This document shows, one piece after another, positions 34,585 to 46,370 of a stretch of DNA of 64,000 nucleotides (its first letter is position 1; each line of letters starts with the position of its first letter). The notes under the pieces were generated by a model. The model had not been told where the DNA came from and did no database searches. It worked only from the letters and a program-made list of their open reading frames with translations. The position numbers and the translations under genes are program-made. The stretch is taken from positions 45,365,448 through 45,429,447 of the forward strand of contig NC_087069.1 of the NCBI RefSeq assembly GCF_963678635.1, read 5' to 3'. The stretch is from Symsagittifera roscoffensis (lineage: Eukaryota > Xenacoelomorpha > Acoela > Convolutidae).

Positions 34585-36402
34585 AGGAATAAACTCCAAG
34601 GGGATGTAATTTTTTTTCCTTCCTCAGAGACCTATTTTCGATTTGAACGCAAAAAAAAACAAATAACTTGGGAACGAAAATTGTAATAGAAAAAACGGTA
34701 TTTGCACTAGTAGGTGAACATGTGCCATGCTCCCAAACAAAGTTACAACTTGATCGCACGGCTAAACTCCAAAGGGATGTAAATTTATTTTCCTTCCTCA
34801 TAGACCTATTTTCGATATAAACACAAAATACAAATATATTGGGAACAAAACCTATAATAGAAAAAAAATGGTTTTGCACTAGTAGGTGAATATGTGCCCA
34901 GACCGCAAGCAAAGTGACAACTTGATCAAAGGAATAAACTCCAACGGGATGTAATTTTTTTTCCTTCCTCAGAGACCTGCTTTCGATATAAACACAAAAA
35001 TACAAATAACTTGGGAACAAAACTTCTAATAGAAAAAATGGTAATTGCACTAGTAGTTGAACATGTGTTCAGCTCTCAAACAATGTTACAACTTGATCGC
35101 ACGGCTAATCTCCAGGGGGATGTAATTTTATTTTTTCTTCCTCAGAGACCTATTTTGGATATAAACACAAAAAAAATACAAATAACTTGCGAACAAAATT
35201 TATAATAGAAAAAACGGTATTTGCACTAGTAGGTGAATATGTGCCCAGCTCCCAAACAAAGTTACAACTTGATCGCACGGTTAAACACCAAGGGGATGTA
35301 ATTTTATTTTCCTTCCTCAGAGACCTATTTTCGATATAAACACAAAAATACGAATATCTTGGGAAAAAAACTTTTAATAGAAAAAAATAGGTATTTGTTC
35401 TAGTAGGTGAACATGTGCCCAGCTCCCAAACAAAAATACAACTTGATCGCACGGCTAAACTCCAAGTGGATGTAATTTTATTTTCCTTCCTCAGAGACTT
35501 TTTTTCGATATAAACACAAAAATACAAATATCTTGGGAACAAAATTTATATTAGAAAAAAATTGTGTTTGCACTAGTAGATGAACATGTGCCCAGTCCGC
35601 AAGCAAAGTGACAACTTGATTGCAGGAATAAACTCCAAGGGGGATGTAATTTTATTTTCCTTCCTCAGAGACCTATTTTGGATGTAAACATAAAAATACC
35701 AATAACTTGCGAACAAAACTTATAATAGAAAAAAATTGTATTTGCACTAGTAGGTGAACATGTGCCCAGTCCGCAAGCAAAGTGACAACTTGATCGCAGG
35801 AATAAACTTCAAGGGGGAGTAATTTTATTATCCTTCCTCAGAGACCTTTTTTGGATGTAAACATAAAAATACAAGTATCTTGGGAACAAAACTTATAATA
35901 GAAAAAAAAATGATATTTGCACTAGTAGGTGAACATGTGCCCAGCTCCCAAACAAAGTTACAACTTGATTGCACGGCTAAACACCAAGGGGATGTAATTT
36001 TATTTTCCTTCCTCAGAGACCTATTTTCAATATAAACACAAAAATACAAATATCTTGAGAACAAAACTTATAATAGAAAAAAAATGATATTTGCACTAGT
36101 AGGTGAACATGTGCCCAGCCCGCAAGCAAAGTGACAACTTGATCGCAGGAATAAACTCCAAGGGGATGTAATTTTATTTTCCTTCCTCAGTGACCTTTTT
36201 TCGATGTTAACACAAAAATACAAATAACTTGGGAACAAAACTTATAATAGAAAAAATGGTATTTGCACTAGTAGGTGAACATGTGCCCAGCTCCCAAACA
36301 AAAATACAACTTGATCGCACGGCTAAACTCCAAGGGGATGTAAATTTATTTTCCTTCCTCAGAGACTTATTTTGGATAAACACAAAAATACGAATAACTT
36401 GG
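34585..36402. repeat. Satellite array, block 2 (about 11 monomers)
   Basis: Same monomers as 30749-34250, order by eye (B)ABAAABBABA, starting within a monomer. It is offset by about 2153 bp from 32431-34250 and closely similar to it, apart from a patch near 35390-35560 where one monomer has a different type (A instead of B), as gene conversion would leave. Confidence 0.9.
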
Positions 36403-36736
36403 GAAGAACCAACTCTTTTCTGAACTGTTTGCTAGTGTGCTTTCTGTTTTGCAAACTGTAACTTTTTGAAATCAACAGCAACTCAATTTGCACTCTGTGG
36501 ATAAACTTCGTGTTTTTCTCCAGCGAAACGAACACAACTGGTGTAAGCAAGTGTTCTCAATTGTCAAACTTTGTATTATTCTTCGTGTAGAAAATTTTAA
36601 GGTTGATGTATCTTTTTCCTAAAAGGCAGTTTTTGGGGAAAATTACTTTCACCGGAGGTTTTTTTTGCTGAACTAATGACAAATTTATAAAATTTTTGCT
36701 TGCCATTCAAAATCTTCTGATACGTGAATCATTCGC
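36403..36736. repeat. Non-satellite flank of the array (second copy)
   Basis: Second copy of 34251-34584, here continuing into unique DNA (CGCTCGATTCC..). This copy marks the original right border of the satellite. Confidence 0.9.
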
Positions 36737-38285
36737 TCGATTCCATGTCAACTGTTTAGGTCACCTTTTCTTGATAAAATTCAAAACTTTTTGACAATCG
36801 TTTTTTTTTCTTTTTTCAATACTTTTTTTTCTTGTTTTTCGACTTCAACATTTGACTTGTGAACGAAATCTAAGATGTTGGTAGTAATCAAATTGTTTAA
36901 TGTAAATTATCAGCCAACCTTCAGAAGTAACTACTAAAAAAACGGGCCAACCTGTACCTATATTAATGAAAACAAATGGAATAAAGTCGAAAATAATCGT
37001 AACTTTTAATTCTAAGATGCAAGAAAATAATAAAAATTGCAACTATAAAACCTATGCAAATCTTAGAAAAAATCATAATAGAGCTTTTTTGTCTTTGAAA
37101 AACGGAATGTTTCCTTTCACATTTTTCATTTTTTTTTTCGAAATTTTCCGGTTTAAAAACTACTGAAACTCGTTTGTTTAATTTATTTCTTCTCTTAGAA
37201 TGAATTATGGATTTTTTTTAAAAAAAAGATGAGGTCGTTTTATGACTGAGGTTCGATTTCTGTGTCAAATGCTATAAAATCCAGCTGAATGTTCTATTTT
37301 TTTGTTGTTTTTTCTTTTCTATCTATGCTGTAAGGTATGAAAAACCAGCTGTTTACCTTTTGTCTCTTATCTGCACATGGTTTTAATAGTATTGGTAGAG
37401 TCCTGATTTTGAAAAAAAAAACTAAATTTTGGCTTAAGAAAAATGCATGTTTTTTTAAAGTAATTTTTCACTGGTTAAAGTTTCTCATCGAAAAATTTAA
37501 AATAATGTGAATGTGTTCAATTATATAAGAACTTGCGAAAAAATTCTGCAAACATAGAAACAAATGGCTTGAAAATCAGATATTATGTTTATTGGATTTT
37601 GACGTTATATTCATTATTTGCTCTTGAGAAATTACAAAACAAAAAAAGCTGAAAAATTGTGATGTCCTTAGTTAAATTGTCATTTTCGCCAAAATGGTTA
37701 AATTAACACGCGATTCATTTTGTCCTATTCAAGCGTAAGTGGTGAGTTAAATCAATCCAAATTAAGCTGAAGCAAACAATTTGATCAACTTATTGTTCCA
37801 GCTTTCGAAGAATGTGAGGAACATATATGCACGGTGTAGTTTTTTATTCAGACCAGTTTTACAAACCTTTGATCCCTCTTTGGATTGTTCTATTGATCTT
37901 CATGTGCCCAGCCGTGTGTGCAAACCGCTAAAGCATTATACCATAAATCTGCATAAACTGCTCGTTTTATACTTTGAAGCTGAAAGTGTAACTCACATTT
38001 ATTAAGCGTGGCGTAGAATTATCCCTCACTACAAAAATTTTTCAAATTAAATTGAAACGTCTAGCTAGTGAGAGTTATCTCCCATGTTAAAGTATAATAA
38101 TTTTGCATGTTTAACGAAAGAATTTTTTCATGTTTAAGCTATATCATATATTGCATTGCTTAAGAAAATTTTTAAATTAAATTTCAGCCTACTAATTTTT
38201 TAACTTTCAATTTGGTTTCGACGATTCAGTTTAAAATGGTACTAGTGTCAAACGGTTGTAACCAATCTTTTTTTCTCTCTATCTG
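36737..38285. other. Mostly unassigned AT-rich DNA
   Basis: No gene seen; short open stretches at 36845-37042 and 36966-37166 overlap on opposite strands. 37655-37775 is a worn relic of the Helentron-like arm (GTCATTTTCGCCAAAATGG, then TTAACACGCGATTCATTTTG), and 37793-37860 a relic of its 5' end (TTATTGTTCCAGCTTTCGA..). Confidence 0.4.
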
Positions 38286-38960
38286 GCTCAAACCTTGCTT
38301 CCAATTCTGACTGCTCTATTTTTTGTAGTTTTCTAGATTGACATTTTTTGTGATTTTTTCAAAAAATTTTCGAAAAAATTAAATTATTTTTTTTTTCAAA
38401 ATTTGAAATTTTTTACCCTGTAGTTGGGTGCTGTCAGGGTACTCTCAGGATTTGCAATTTTTGCCTCCAAATGTGACTGCTCAAATTTTTTTAGTTTTCG
38501 AGATATGATGTTTTTTGTGGTTTTTCAAAAAAATTTCAACAAAGTTAAGTTATTATTTTAAAATTTGAAATTTGCAACCCTGAAATTGGAAGCTATCAGA
38601 GTACTCTCGCGGGTGGCGAACCTTGCATCCAATCATGACTGCTCAAATCTTTGTGTTTTGAAGTTTTCCAGATATGACGTTTTTGTGAATTTTTCAAAAA
38701 CTGTGAGTATTTCTTAATTTTAAATTCCATTTCCTGTAGTTTTGTAATGCCAGGCTACTTCCAAGAGTTATAAATCTTGCCTCCAAATATGACTACTCAA
38801 ATGCTTGTACTTTTTGAGATTTCAAGTTTTCGAGATGGCGGAAAAAAGAGATTAAGAAAAATTTATTAAATATGATATTACCAACCATATAATTGGGTGC
38901 TGTCAGAGTACACTAAAAGCCTGCAGATCTGGCTTCCAATATATGCGGTTTTTCATGTTG
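38286..38960. repeat. Diverged tandem repeat, about 160-bp unit, four to five copies
   Basis: The word GACTGCTC or its variant recurs at 38309, 38475, 38637 and 38791 (steps 166, 162, 154), each preceded by TTGC.TCCAA and followed by a GAGAT.TGA.GTTTTTTGTG-like block and CCCTGTAGTTGGGTGCTGTC. Copies differ by many substitutions, so the repeat is old. Confidence 0.75.
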
Positions 38961-39099
38961 TCAAAGTTCGAAGCACCGAAGGTGCGTTACACGCTAGTTT
39001 CATACTCTACACAAATTTCAATACATAGGATTCCTACTAGCAACCTAAATTTTGAAGTTTTGCTAATTTTTAATTCACCAGAAACTATTCCAGACTAGC

Positions 39100-39300
39100 T
39101 ACAGGGCAGTCGGATCTTTCAGGGTTTTGCTGCGATACGAGCAGTCTCTCTTCGATTACAAAAATTTATCTGGTTAAACTTATTTTAATATGTTTTTTCG
39201 ATAAAATTACGATTACCTAAAAATTGGTTTCAGCAAAAATTTTCCATTGATATTCGGGGGAATATTCAAGGCTTCGCTTTGATACGAGCTGTCTTCTTTT
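39100..39300. mobile_element. Two relic 3' ends of Helentron-like elements
   Basis: 39106-39139 (GGCAGTCGGATCTTTCAGGG.. GATACGAGCAGTCT) and 39258-39293 (AATATTCAAGGCTTCGC..GATACGAGCTGTCTT). In both, similarity stops at AGTCT or one base later, which helps define the 3' boundary of the family. Confidence 0.55.
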
Positions 39301-39459
39301 CATAGGTTTCATTGCTTTTGTCGATTCGTGTGAATTGACACGCAAAAAGTAAAAACAAAAGAACTGCACATTTTTTTACTGTTTCAGAGTCTGATATCGC
39401 TCGAAATATATGCAAAGCTAAATCGTCCAAAACTAGATTGTCTAAAACTTTTATCTTAT

Positions 39460-42020
39460 AATAAAAACGGTTTCTTCTTTTTGGTTCCTCAATAACCGAA
39501 TAAGAAAACCGTTTTCAACATGGGAGAAACAAAATGAGGATGATGACTTACGATATTGACACATTTTAACAAATTTGAATGACAGAACTTATTTTATTTC
39601 ACAGGCTATTTCAGACCAAAAATTTTTTGCAGGATTTAGAAAAGCTAAGAATAATGAATTAGTAACAATTTTATGTTGATGCAAAAACGTTTACCTTTTC
39701 GGGGGTCGAACTCCGAAAATTAGTTGGCGCAACAGAAATTATAAGGAGACAAAACAAAAAATGAAAAAAAAGCTTCCCATATATCAGATACAAATAAATC
39801 CAACAGTTTTTGAGAATTTTTAAGGATCTTTATAAAATATTTCAATCAGAATTTAAATAAACATTCAAAATTAAGATTTTTCAACAACTGCGTGTCTAAA
39901 AGAGATCGATACAGTTCAATTGCAGCTCAATTCATGGTCGACCTAAGAAAAAACAAGAAATAATTCAGTGATCGTCATATGAGGCCAGGTAAACTATTTT
40001 AATAAACTTCTGTGCGTTTGTCGAAGTTTTCATCTAAATTCTGACAAACGCGAAAAACAGTAGTTTTCTTATGATTTCAAAAGTTATACGATTTCAAATG
40101 CTAAGAAAGGTAAACGTTTTTGCATCAACATTATGAAGAAAATTTTACCTTCTTTTTGAGCTTAAAAAGTAGAAAAATTGATTTTCGGAACAGAAACTCT
40201 AAAGAAACAAACTAAAATTTATCACTTAATTTTTGTTGAGATTTTTGATTGGAATAAAATTTGCTTTCTTTTTGCATTTATATGATTACCATATACGAGA
40301 TAGAACTGAGTCAATCAGTTTGTGAGAGTTTTCTAGGCCCGTTACAAAAAAAAAATATTTCAATCAGAACTAAAAATAAATGAGGTTGTGTCATTTTTGA
40401 AACTGCGTCTGTAGGTCAATAAATTTCGTTCAACTATCAACGCAAGAGCTATCGATACTATTGACGTTTGTTTTCTTGTTCATTTTTAAAACATGCAGCT
40501 CAATTTGTGAAGAAAATTAACTTACGCTTTGTCGACATAAATAAAAAGCAAAAACATTTGAAGTGATTGTTTTAAAAGTCATTAATGGTCAGGCACTTTT
40601 TTTCATAGATTTGAGCTTATCGGACCTCCGTCAAGGTTATCATTTATTTTTTGACAATCGCAAAAAAAATTGAATCGTTTTTCAACGATTTTGAACAAAA
40701 AAAATACTCATAAAAACGAAATACTGACAACTTCATGACGATGCAGAAAGTTGTACCTGACTTTCTGGGTATGGAAATCCTAAATTTAAATAGTCAGAAC
40801 AAAAATTTTCAGGAAACAAAACTTAAATTCTAGCTTATGTGTTCGAGCAAAATGCTAAAAACCGCTAAAATTACTGAATTACCAACAAATGTATATGAAT
40901 TTTTTTTTCCTTTTTTCTCGTACAAAACTCTGACAACTTGATTGCCGGAAGGGAAACTATTAGGAAACGAATGAAAATTTGTCTTTCAAAAGTTGATGAT
41001 TGTTTTGATTGGAACAAACTTTACCGTTATTTTGCACTTCTAAGGTAACCATATATCAGATAGACCATAATCTGTCATATTCTTCAGAAATTCCTATGAA
41101 CTTTACAAAAAATTCATCAACCTGAAATAAAAATCAAAAAAATTTTGAGCAGGAATACCACCGTAGGAACTATCGAATCTGTTGATTGTTTTACTCGAGT
41201 TTAATCTCAAAAAATTGTTATTCAATCCATGAAGAAAAATTACTCATGCATGTTGAAATAAACAAAAACCAAGTGAATTTAAAGTGATAGTTTTAGGAGT
41301 GTTATGTGACCTGGAACGTTATTACGGATTTCAGTGCGTGAGAATCATGTCAAAAATTTTATCTACATTAGGACAACCGCAAAAAGTTTGAACTATTCTT
41401 GTAGAACTTCAAAACAATGCTAAAAATACTGAGTTAGTAAGATTTGTATAAGGCGAAAAAACTTCCAGTTTTTCGGTACAAAAATTTAACAACCTAATTG
41501 TCGAAATGGAGACTTTTAGGAAGTGAACAAGAATTTTTTATTCAATGGTGGTTGATTATATCGCTTGGAAAAAAATATGTTTACCTTTTGCGCTTCCAAT
41601 TCCAAGGCAACCATATTGTACAAAAGATAAATAAATCTTTTCTTAAGAAGTTTCAAGGCTCTTCAGAAATGTACTGCAGTCAGAAAAAATTAATTGATTT
41701 GGTGCGCTTTTCTGAAACTGAGTATCCAATGTAGATTGAAATTTTTGGGACAAAACCATCAACGTAGGAGCTATCGTTAATTCTGGTTTGTGAACTGCAG
41801 TTGAATCTCTAAACAATTCAGCTCTCTTCTCGAAAGAAACGGAATTAAATTCGTCCGACCTCGATTATTAAGTACACTTTAAGTGATAGTTTTAGGAGTC
41901 ATATGTAGCCGTATACCATATAAACAATTTTTAATGAATGTGAATGCATAAAATTCAGGTCGCAATAGCATCAATTTCTTTTTTCAAGGGTTTTGTCTTT
42001 TTTAAAAGCGCAAGTATAGC
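39460..42020. repeat. Diverged tandem repeat, unit about 0.6-0.7 kb, four copies
   Basis: The word AGTGATAGTTTTAGGAG or a variant occurs at 39967, 40562, 41282 and 41882. Other landmarks keep step: a TTTTCATCTAAATTCTGACA-like word near 40030, 40640 and 41357; CATATATCAGATA near 39778 and 41048, CATATACGAGATA near 40290; and a GAAACAAAACTTAAA-like word. Identity is low. Nothing coding is apparent in any copy. Confidence 0.65.
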
Positions 42021-42334
42021 AGCCAATTTGATACGAGTAGTTTCATATAACTATTTTAGTTTGTGTATAACTTTTTTTTTGAGTTACTTAGAATTTGTTA
42101 TCTTAATTATCGTAAAATCAAAACCGATTAAATTGTTAAATTGATCTCCGGGTGGTGTTTTTTTTCTTGTTGTTTCTAAACTGTGCCTAGTCACGCTTTC
42201 GCCGCGCCCGCGAGTAAAAACCAAGAAAGCGTTATTTAAGCAAAACGGAATTTAATTATAAGGGATATAAATCATGCACACACAGTCAGTCAAAATTTAT
42301 ACGTTTTTGTTCCTACCATTGAAAATAATAAGGA

Positions 42335-42905
42335 ACTTAGTTTTCGGGTGTGTTGCAGTTTTTATTTGTTTTCTATACAAAGTCAGCTACCTCAAATAAT
42401 CATCGAACTGGGTTAAGTGATATATCATATTAGAGCTCTCTTAGTCCTGATTCGAACTACAATAAAAAAATTCGAACTTTTTTCCCAGTGTCGAGAAAAA
42501 CCGGTTTGAAGTTTTTGATATTTCGTCTAGTTTCGAGCGAGTGAGCAGGCTTAAATTAGCTTATAAATACGCTCAAATTAGTTTCACATAAATGAAATTA
42601 GTTTTTGGAGTTCGCAGCCTCACCTTAGGAATCAAAAACTTAGCAATCAAAAACGTAGCTTCATTTTTGCAATCATAAGATTTTTTGGTTTCTCTTGTTA
42701 TTTGTCTTCAAAAATTGTTTTTCAAACTGATTAGCTCAAATTGACACACAAAAAAGCCAAAGCTCTTATTTTTGCTCAGACTTTTTATCACACCACGTCG
42801 AAAAAACTACACTGATTTGAAAATAGTTTTGTAATTTTTTAATACTGTTCGGTACATTCTGTGCTCTTTGAACGGTAATCAGCTATGCTTGCTTATGTTT
42901 CTTTT
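42335..42905. repeat. Dispersed repeat (GTCGAGAA.AACCGGTT family), copy B, long form
   Basis: Colinear with 45270-45865: GGTGTGTTGCAGTTTTTATTTG.., GTGTCGAGAAAAACCGGTTT, GAGCGAGTGAGCAGG, then ATCACACCACGTCGAAAAAA and ACATTCTGTGCTCTTTGAAC. Extends copy A of 26635 by about 350 bp. Confidence 0.6.
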
Positions 42906-44061
42906 CTGTAGGAGGAGCAATCAATTCGAATCGATCGAATACAATTTGATAGCCCATATTTATTGGTGATTCTTTTTTAAGGTAGTGGATGCTCTTGAGT
43001 CAATATCTCGGACAGTTCCTTCAGCTCATGTTGATTTGTTGATAAGTAAGCCGACCTCCCTTGCGCAGTAGAACAAAATGTATTAAATTACCTAGGTAGC
43101 ATAACGTCTAACAGTTTTAGTTGTTTATCTGAAACAACTATATAATTGGCTATTTTTTCAAAAATGAAAATGAATCAGTAGGTGACTTTTTTTCACAAAC
43201 TAAGCCAACGTAGATTTGATTCAACTTTTTTAAGAAAGTATAGTTGCCATTAGTGAACAAAAAAACTAGTTATTCAGTGAAATTGTGCAATTTTTATTAT
43301 GAGTTTGTGGATCATTTTGTTTCATAAACAATGCCAAAGGTTGATTTTCGTGTTTTCTTATAATATATGAGGAGAAGATCTAGCGTCAATAAGCTGGTTA
43401 GACAGTCGTACCAACGTTGTAAGCGCTGAAAGTTAGTTTCCTCTTCGCATCAAAAGTTGAAACTCTGCTGCTCCTTCTTCACTTGCACCTGAAAAAATTG
43501 GTTAGAAATACAACCCATCCGTTTGTTTTCCTCAAGGTAGAGCTTGGGAGCATGTCGTACGTAGTCGTGTGTGTTTTACAAAATTATAGGATCAAGAAAA
43601 AGGAGCGACAAGGTTTTTAACACTACCAAGAGCTCAGTTGAAAACTATCAAAAAAAACGACCACTTACTTCCATTTCCGCTAATTTCAGTAGTATAGAGG
43701 TTTTCAAATCAAATCAATTTCGACTGAATCAACGTTGCATCAATTTTTTGTTCATATGTTTGGCTTAAAACGTTTCTCAATCGAAGCGCAATGCACGAGC
43801 GCAGTCCTACGAAATCGCAATATGGCAGCAATGGTTAATTTGGTACGCTACTACAATCAGTATGCGAGTTAAGCGTCATGCTCTTCCCGAAGATACTTTC
43901 AAAACAGATTATCTAGTTTGGTTAGTCGTCATGACCAGTCCTGAGGGCTACTGTCCGCTAGCACCACTAAATTCTCTTGATTACGTAAAAGACAACGTTT
44001 AGTGGTGGTTGAAAAAAATTATAGACATGAACGTACAGATTAATTTTTTTTTTAAAATATT

Positions 44062-44062
<1 letters not shown>
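42906..44062. other. Unassigned
   Basis: No confident exon. On the plus strand 43770-44020 contains short protein-like phrases in two frames (for example MAAMVNLVRYYNQYAS) that suggest debris of an unidentified gene or element. No repeats obvious. Confidence 0.25.
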
Positions 44063-44127
<65 letters not shown>

Positions 44128-44186
44128 CACACACACATATATTTATATATATATATATATATATATATAAATATAAATATAAATAC

Positions 44187-44268
<82 letters not shown>
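44063..44268. repeat. Compound TA/CA microsatellite
   Basis: (TA)n, a short CA tract, (TA)n with TATAAA interruptions, a second longer CA tract (44188-44218), then (TA)n, about 206 bp. Tyr/Ile open frames through it are artefacts. Confidence 0.95.
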
Positions 44269-44271
<3 letters not shown>

Positions 44272-44749
44272 CAAAGCAAGTAGCCGTCAATTTTACAAAT
44301 CATTGAACATCCAAAATGCCTTGTTTGTTCAAAGAGTTGACATGCTTTTTATTGAGATCGACTCAGAGTTTCTGCGTATGGAAATCTGAAGCCAACTGGC
44401 GAACTGACAGTGTTAGTTTTTTCAAAGGCAAACAGTTTTTTTCTCGTGGTTAACCAAATCACCATATATTTTGTTAATCTTCGTTTTTAAAACCTTCGTC
44501 TCATCGAAATAAATTATTTAGTTTTTAGTTTATGGGTCCCATGGCTAAGTCGCTACCAACTGATAAAACGCTATACCCTAATTTTGATCCTCGATTTGAT
44601 CTTTTTTCTCGTAATTGGCTACAAGACATTTTTTTAGCAGCAAATGGCAATGCAATTTCAGATATCTTTGCTGTTACAACATTTGATAAAAAAAAATATT
44701 AACATAAAAGCTTAAAAATTTTGTATTGATAATGATTTGTTGTTACCAA

Positions 44750-44975
44750 AAAGTCTTGAATGTTATTTGCTCGACACAGCATAGATATGTTTCGACTTTT
44801 CCTTCAAAATTTGCTTGTTTTGAATTTCTCTGTGAATTTCTTTTGAAATATGTTCAATCTATCCAGAATAGATATATTTTGTCCTGCTCCACCGAAAATG
44901 GTTATTTTTTAACTGTCTTGACTCTTTTGACAGGAAAAAAGACGTTTTCGAACAGGTTCGGATATATTTCAACCG
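44750..44975. repeat. Irregular minisatellite-like words (TGCTCGAC, TTTCGAC)
   Basis: Words such as TGCTCGACACAG, GATATGTTTCGACTTTTC and GATATATTTTGTCC alternate loosely. Related words (GTTTCGACTGTGCTC, TGTTCGAC) recur at 45925-46065. The 88-codon open stretch over it reflects the repeat. Confidence 0.4.
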
Positions 44976-45153
44976 GCGTGACTAAAATTTGAGTGAGTAT
45001 TGATCACTCGACTTTCTAGATCAAAACAAATTCAAATGAGTTCATTCAGATGGTTTAAATTCGTTTTATTATTAGGCTTCTAGGCGTTTAATGACATAAT
45101 TGTTGAGAAGGGGGTTGTCGGAGAAAGTATTTCGGAAAAAAAGTGTCCAGAGT

Positions 45154-45194
45154 CTAGTTAGTGCATTCAGTATAGAATTGAATGCACTAACTAG
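45154..45194. repeat. Perfect 16-bp stem hairpin
   Basis: CTAGTTAGTGCATTCA (45154-45169), a 9-base loop, then its exact reverse complement at 45179-45194. Isolated, without larger inverted flanks. Confidence 0.85.
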
Positions 45195-45269
45195 CTGTCT
45201 CAGATCAGTCCAATTTCGAGTGATTACAAAATCTTTTTGAGTTTTTTGATTCGGCAATTTAAAAAACTT

Positions 45270-45865
45270 CGAAGAATTTTGTATTCGGGTGTTTTAGTTT
45301 TTTTTGTAATTTTCTCTGTTTTCCACGCAAAAACCAGGAACTGCAAAAAATCATCATAAAGAGTCGTGTGATATACTAAATTGCAACCGTTTCCGTCGTA
45401 ATTCGAAAAAAATCTTAATAGTTTAAAATAATTCAAAAAATTTTTTCGGTATCGAGAAAAACTGGTTCAATTTTTTTCAATTTCGATCGAATCAAGCGAG
45501 CGAGATGTTTTACAATATCTTATTTTTGCTTAATTTTAGCCCTGCAAATTTAGTTACTTTTTAGTGTTTTTTGCCATTTTGGGAACCACGAAACTCAAAA
45601 CTTGAAAGAAAAAGTTTGAGTCTTTTACTTTTTTTGTTTAATTTTGTTTTTTTTTAGTAAAGTTTCCACAATTTTTTTCCTCTAACATGGCTATTTTACT
45701 GTGACTATTGAACATGCTTAAATTTACCTTTCACGTCAGGTTTTTTTATTGCACCACGCAGAATAAACTACACTAATTTGAAAAAAAAATTGCGTTGTAA
45801 ATTTTTAAAGACTATGTGGAACATTCTGTGCTACTTGCACAGCAACCGGCTATCCTTGTTGTTTT
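45270..45865. repeat. Dispersed repeat (GTCGAGAA.AACCGGTT family), copy C, long form
   Basis: Colinear with 42335-42905 and, for its first half, with 26635-26885 (TTGTATTCGGGTGTTTTAG, TATCGAGAAAAACTGGTTC, GAGCGAGATG, then TTGCACCACGCAGAATAAAC and ACATTCTGTGCTACTTGC). Confidence 0.6.
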
Positions 45866-46194
45866 TTTTCATATGCTTCTAGTTAAATTCTTACTGAAAT
45901 TTAAAATATTTAGAGCGTGCTAGACCTTAAGAATGTGCTCGACATAAAAGTTTTTTGAATGTTTTGGTGTGTTCGCCCTATGTTTCGACTGTGCTCAACC
46001 TTTGTTTCAACCTGTTCGACTAACAATTGTTGTGTTTTGACTGTGCTTCATCAATATTTCGAGATTCTCAGTTTTTTCTTACTACAAATAAAAATAAAAA
46101 CATTAGCAGAGAGTCCTGAAGAGAAGAAAAGAGAACTCGAGAACACACAGCGATCGATGAATTTTTGAATAGTCCAACTTCAGTGTGGTAACTT

Positions 46195-46370
46195 GTTGCA
46201 GTAATCGAGAAGGCGCAAGACGTGTCGGACGTGGAAGCAGCAGAGAAGATGGTAAAACTTACTAATCGAAGCACTCCGACAATATATGAAAAAGTTTAGT
46301 AGTTAAGTAGCGAAAAGAATGATGGGTGTGTGCATCTGGTCAAAGGTCCGTTGAAAGAAAAGAACGGAGT
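46195..46370 (+). repeat. First of a pair of related segments flanking the 46-53 kb region
   Basis: ACGTGTCGGACGTGGAAGCA (46217) and GGGTGTGTGCATCTGGTCAA (46324) correspond to GATGTGTCGGACATGGAAGC and GAGTGTGTGCAACTGGTCGA at about 53017 and 53128, same orientation and similar spacing. Readable as a short acidic peptide phrase (DVSDVEAAEK); no family recognised. Confidence 0.55.

Noticed and set aside
31601-35050. Minus-strand open stretches of 130-164 codons across the satellite (31601-31999, 34556-35050) as genes
   Set aside because: They follow the satellite period, change frame between monomers, begin in different monomer positions and are rich in Phe/Ser from T-rich repeat text. Better explained as chance open frames in a satellite.
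30749-36402. CRISPR-like regular spacing
   Set aside because: The whole monomer is repeated with no unique spacers and the context is eukaryotic; it is a satellite.
43967-44306. Tyr/Ile-repeat ORFs on both strands
   Set aside because: They translate the TA/CA microsatellite and are open in several frames at once.
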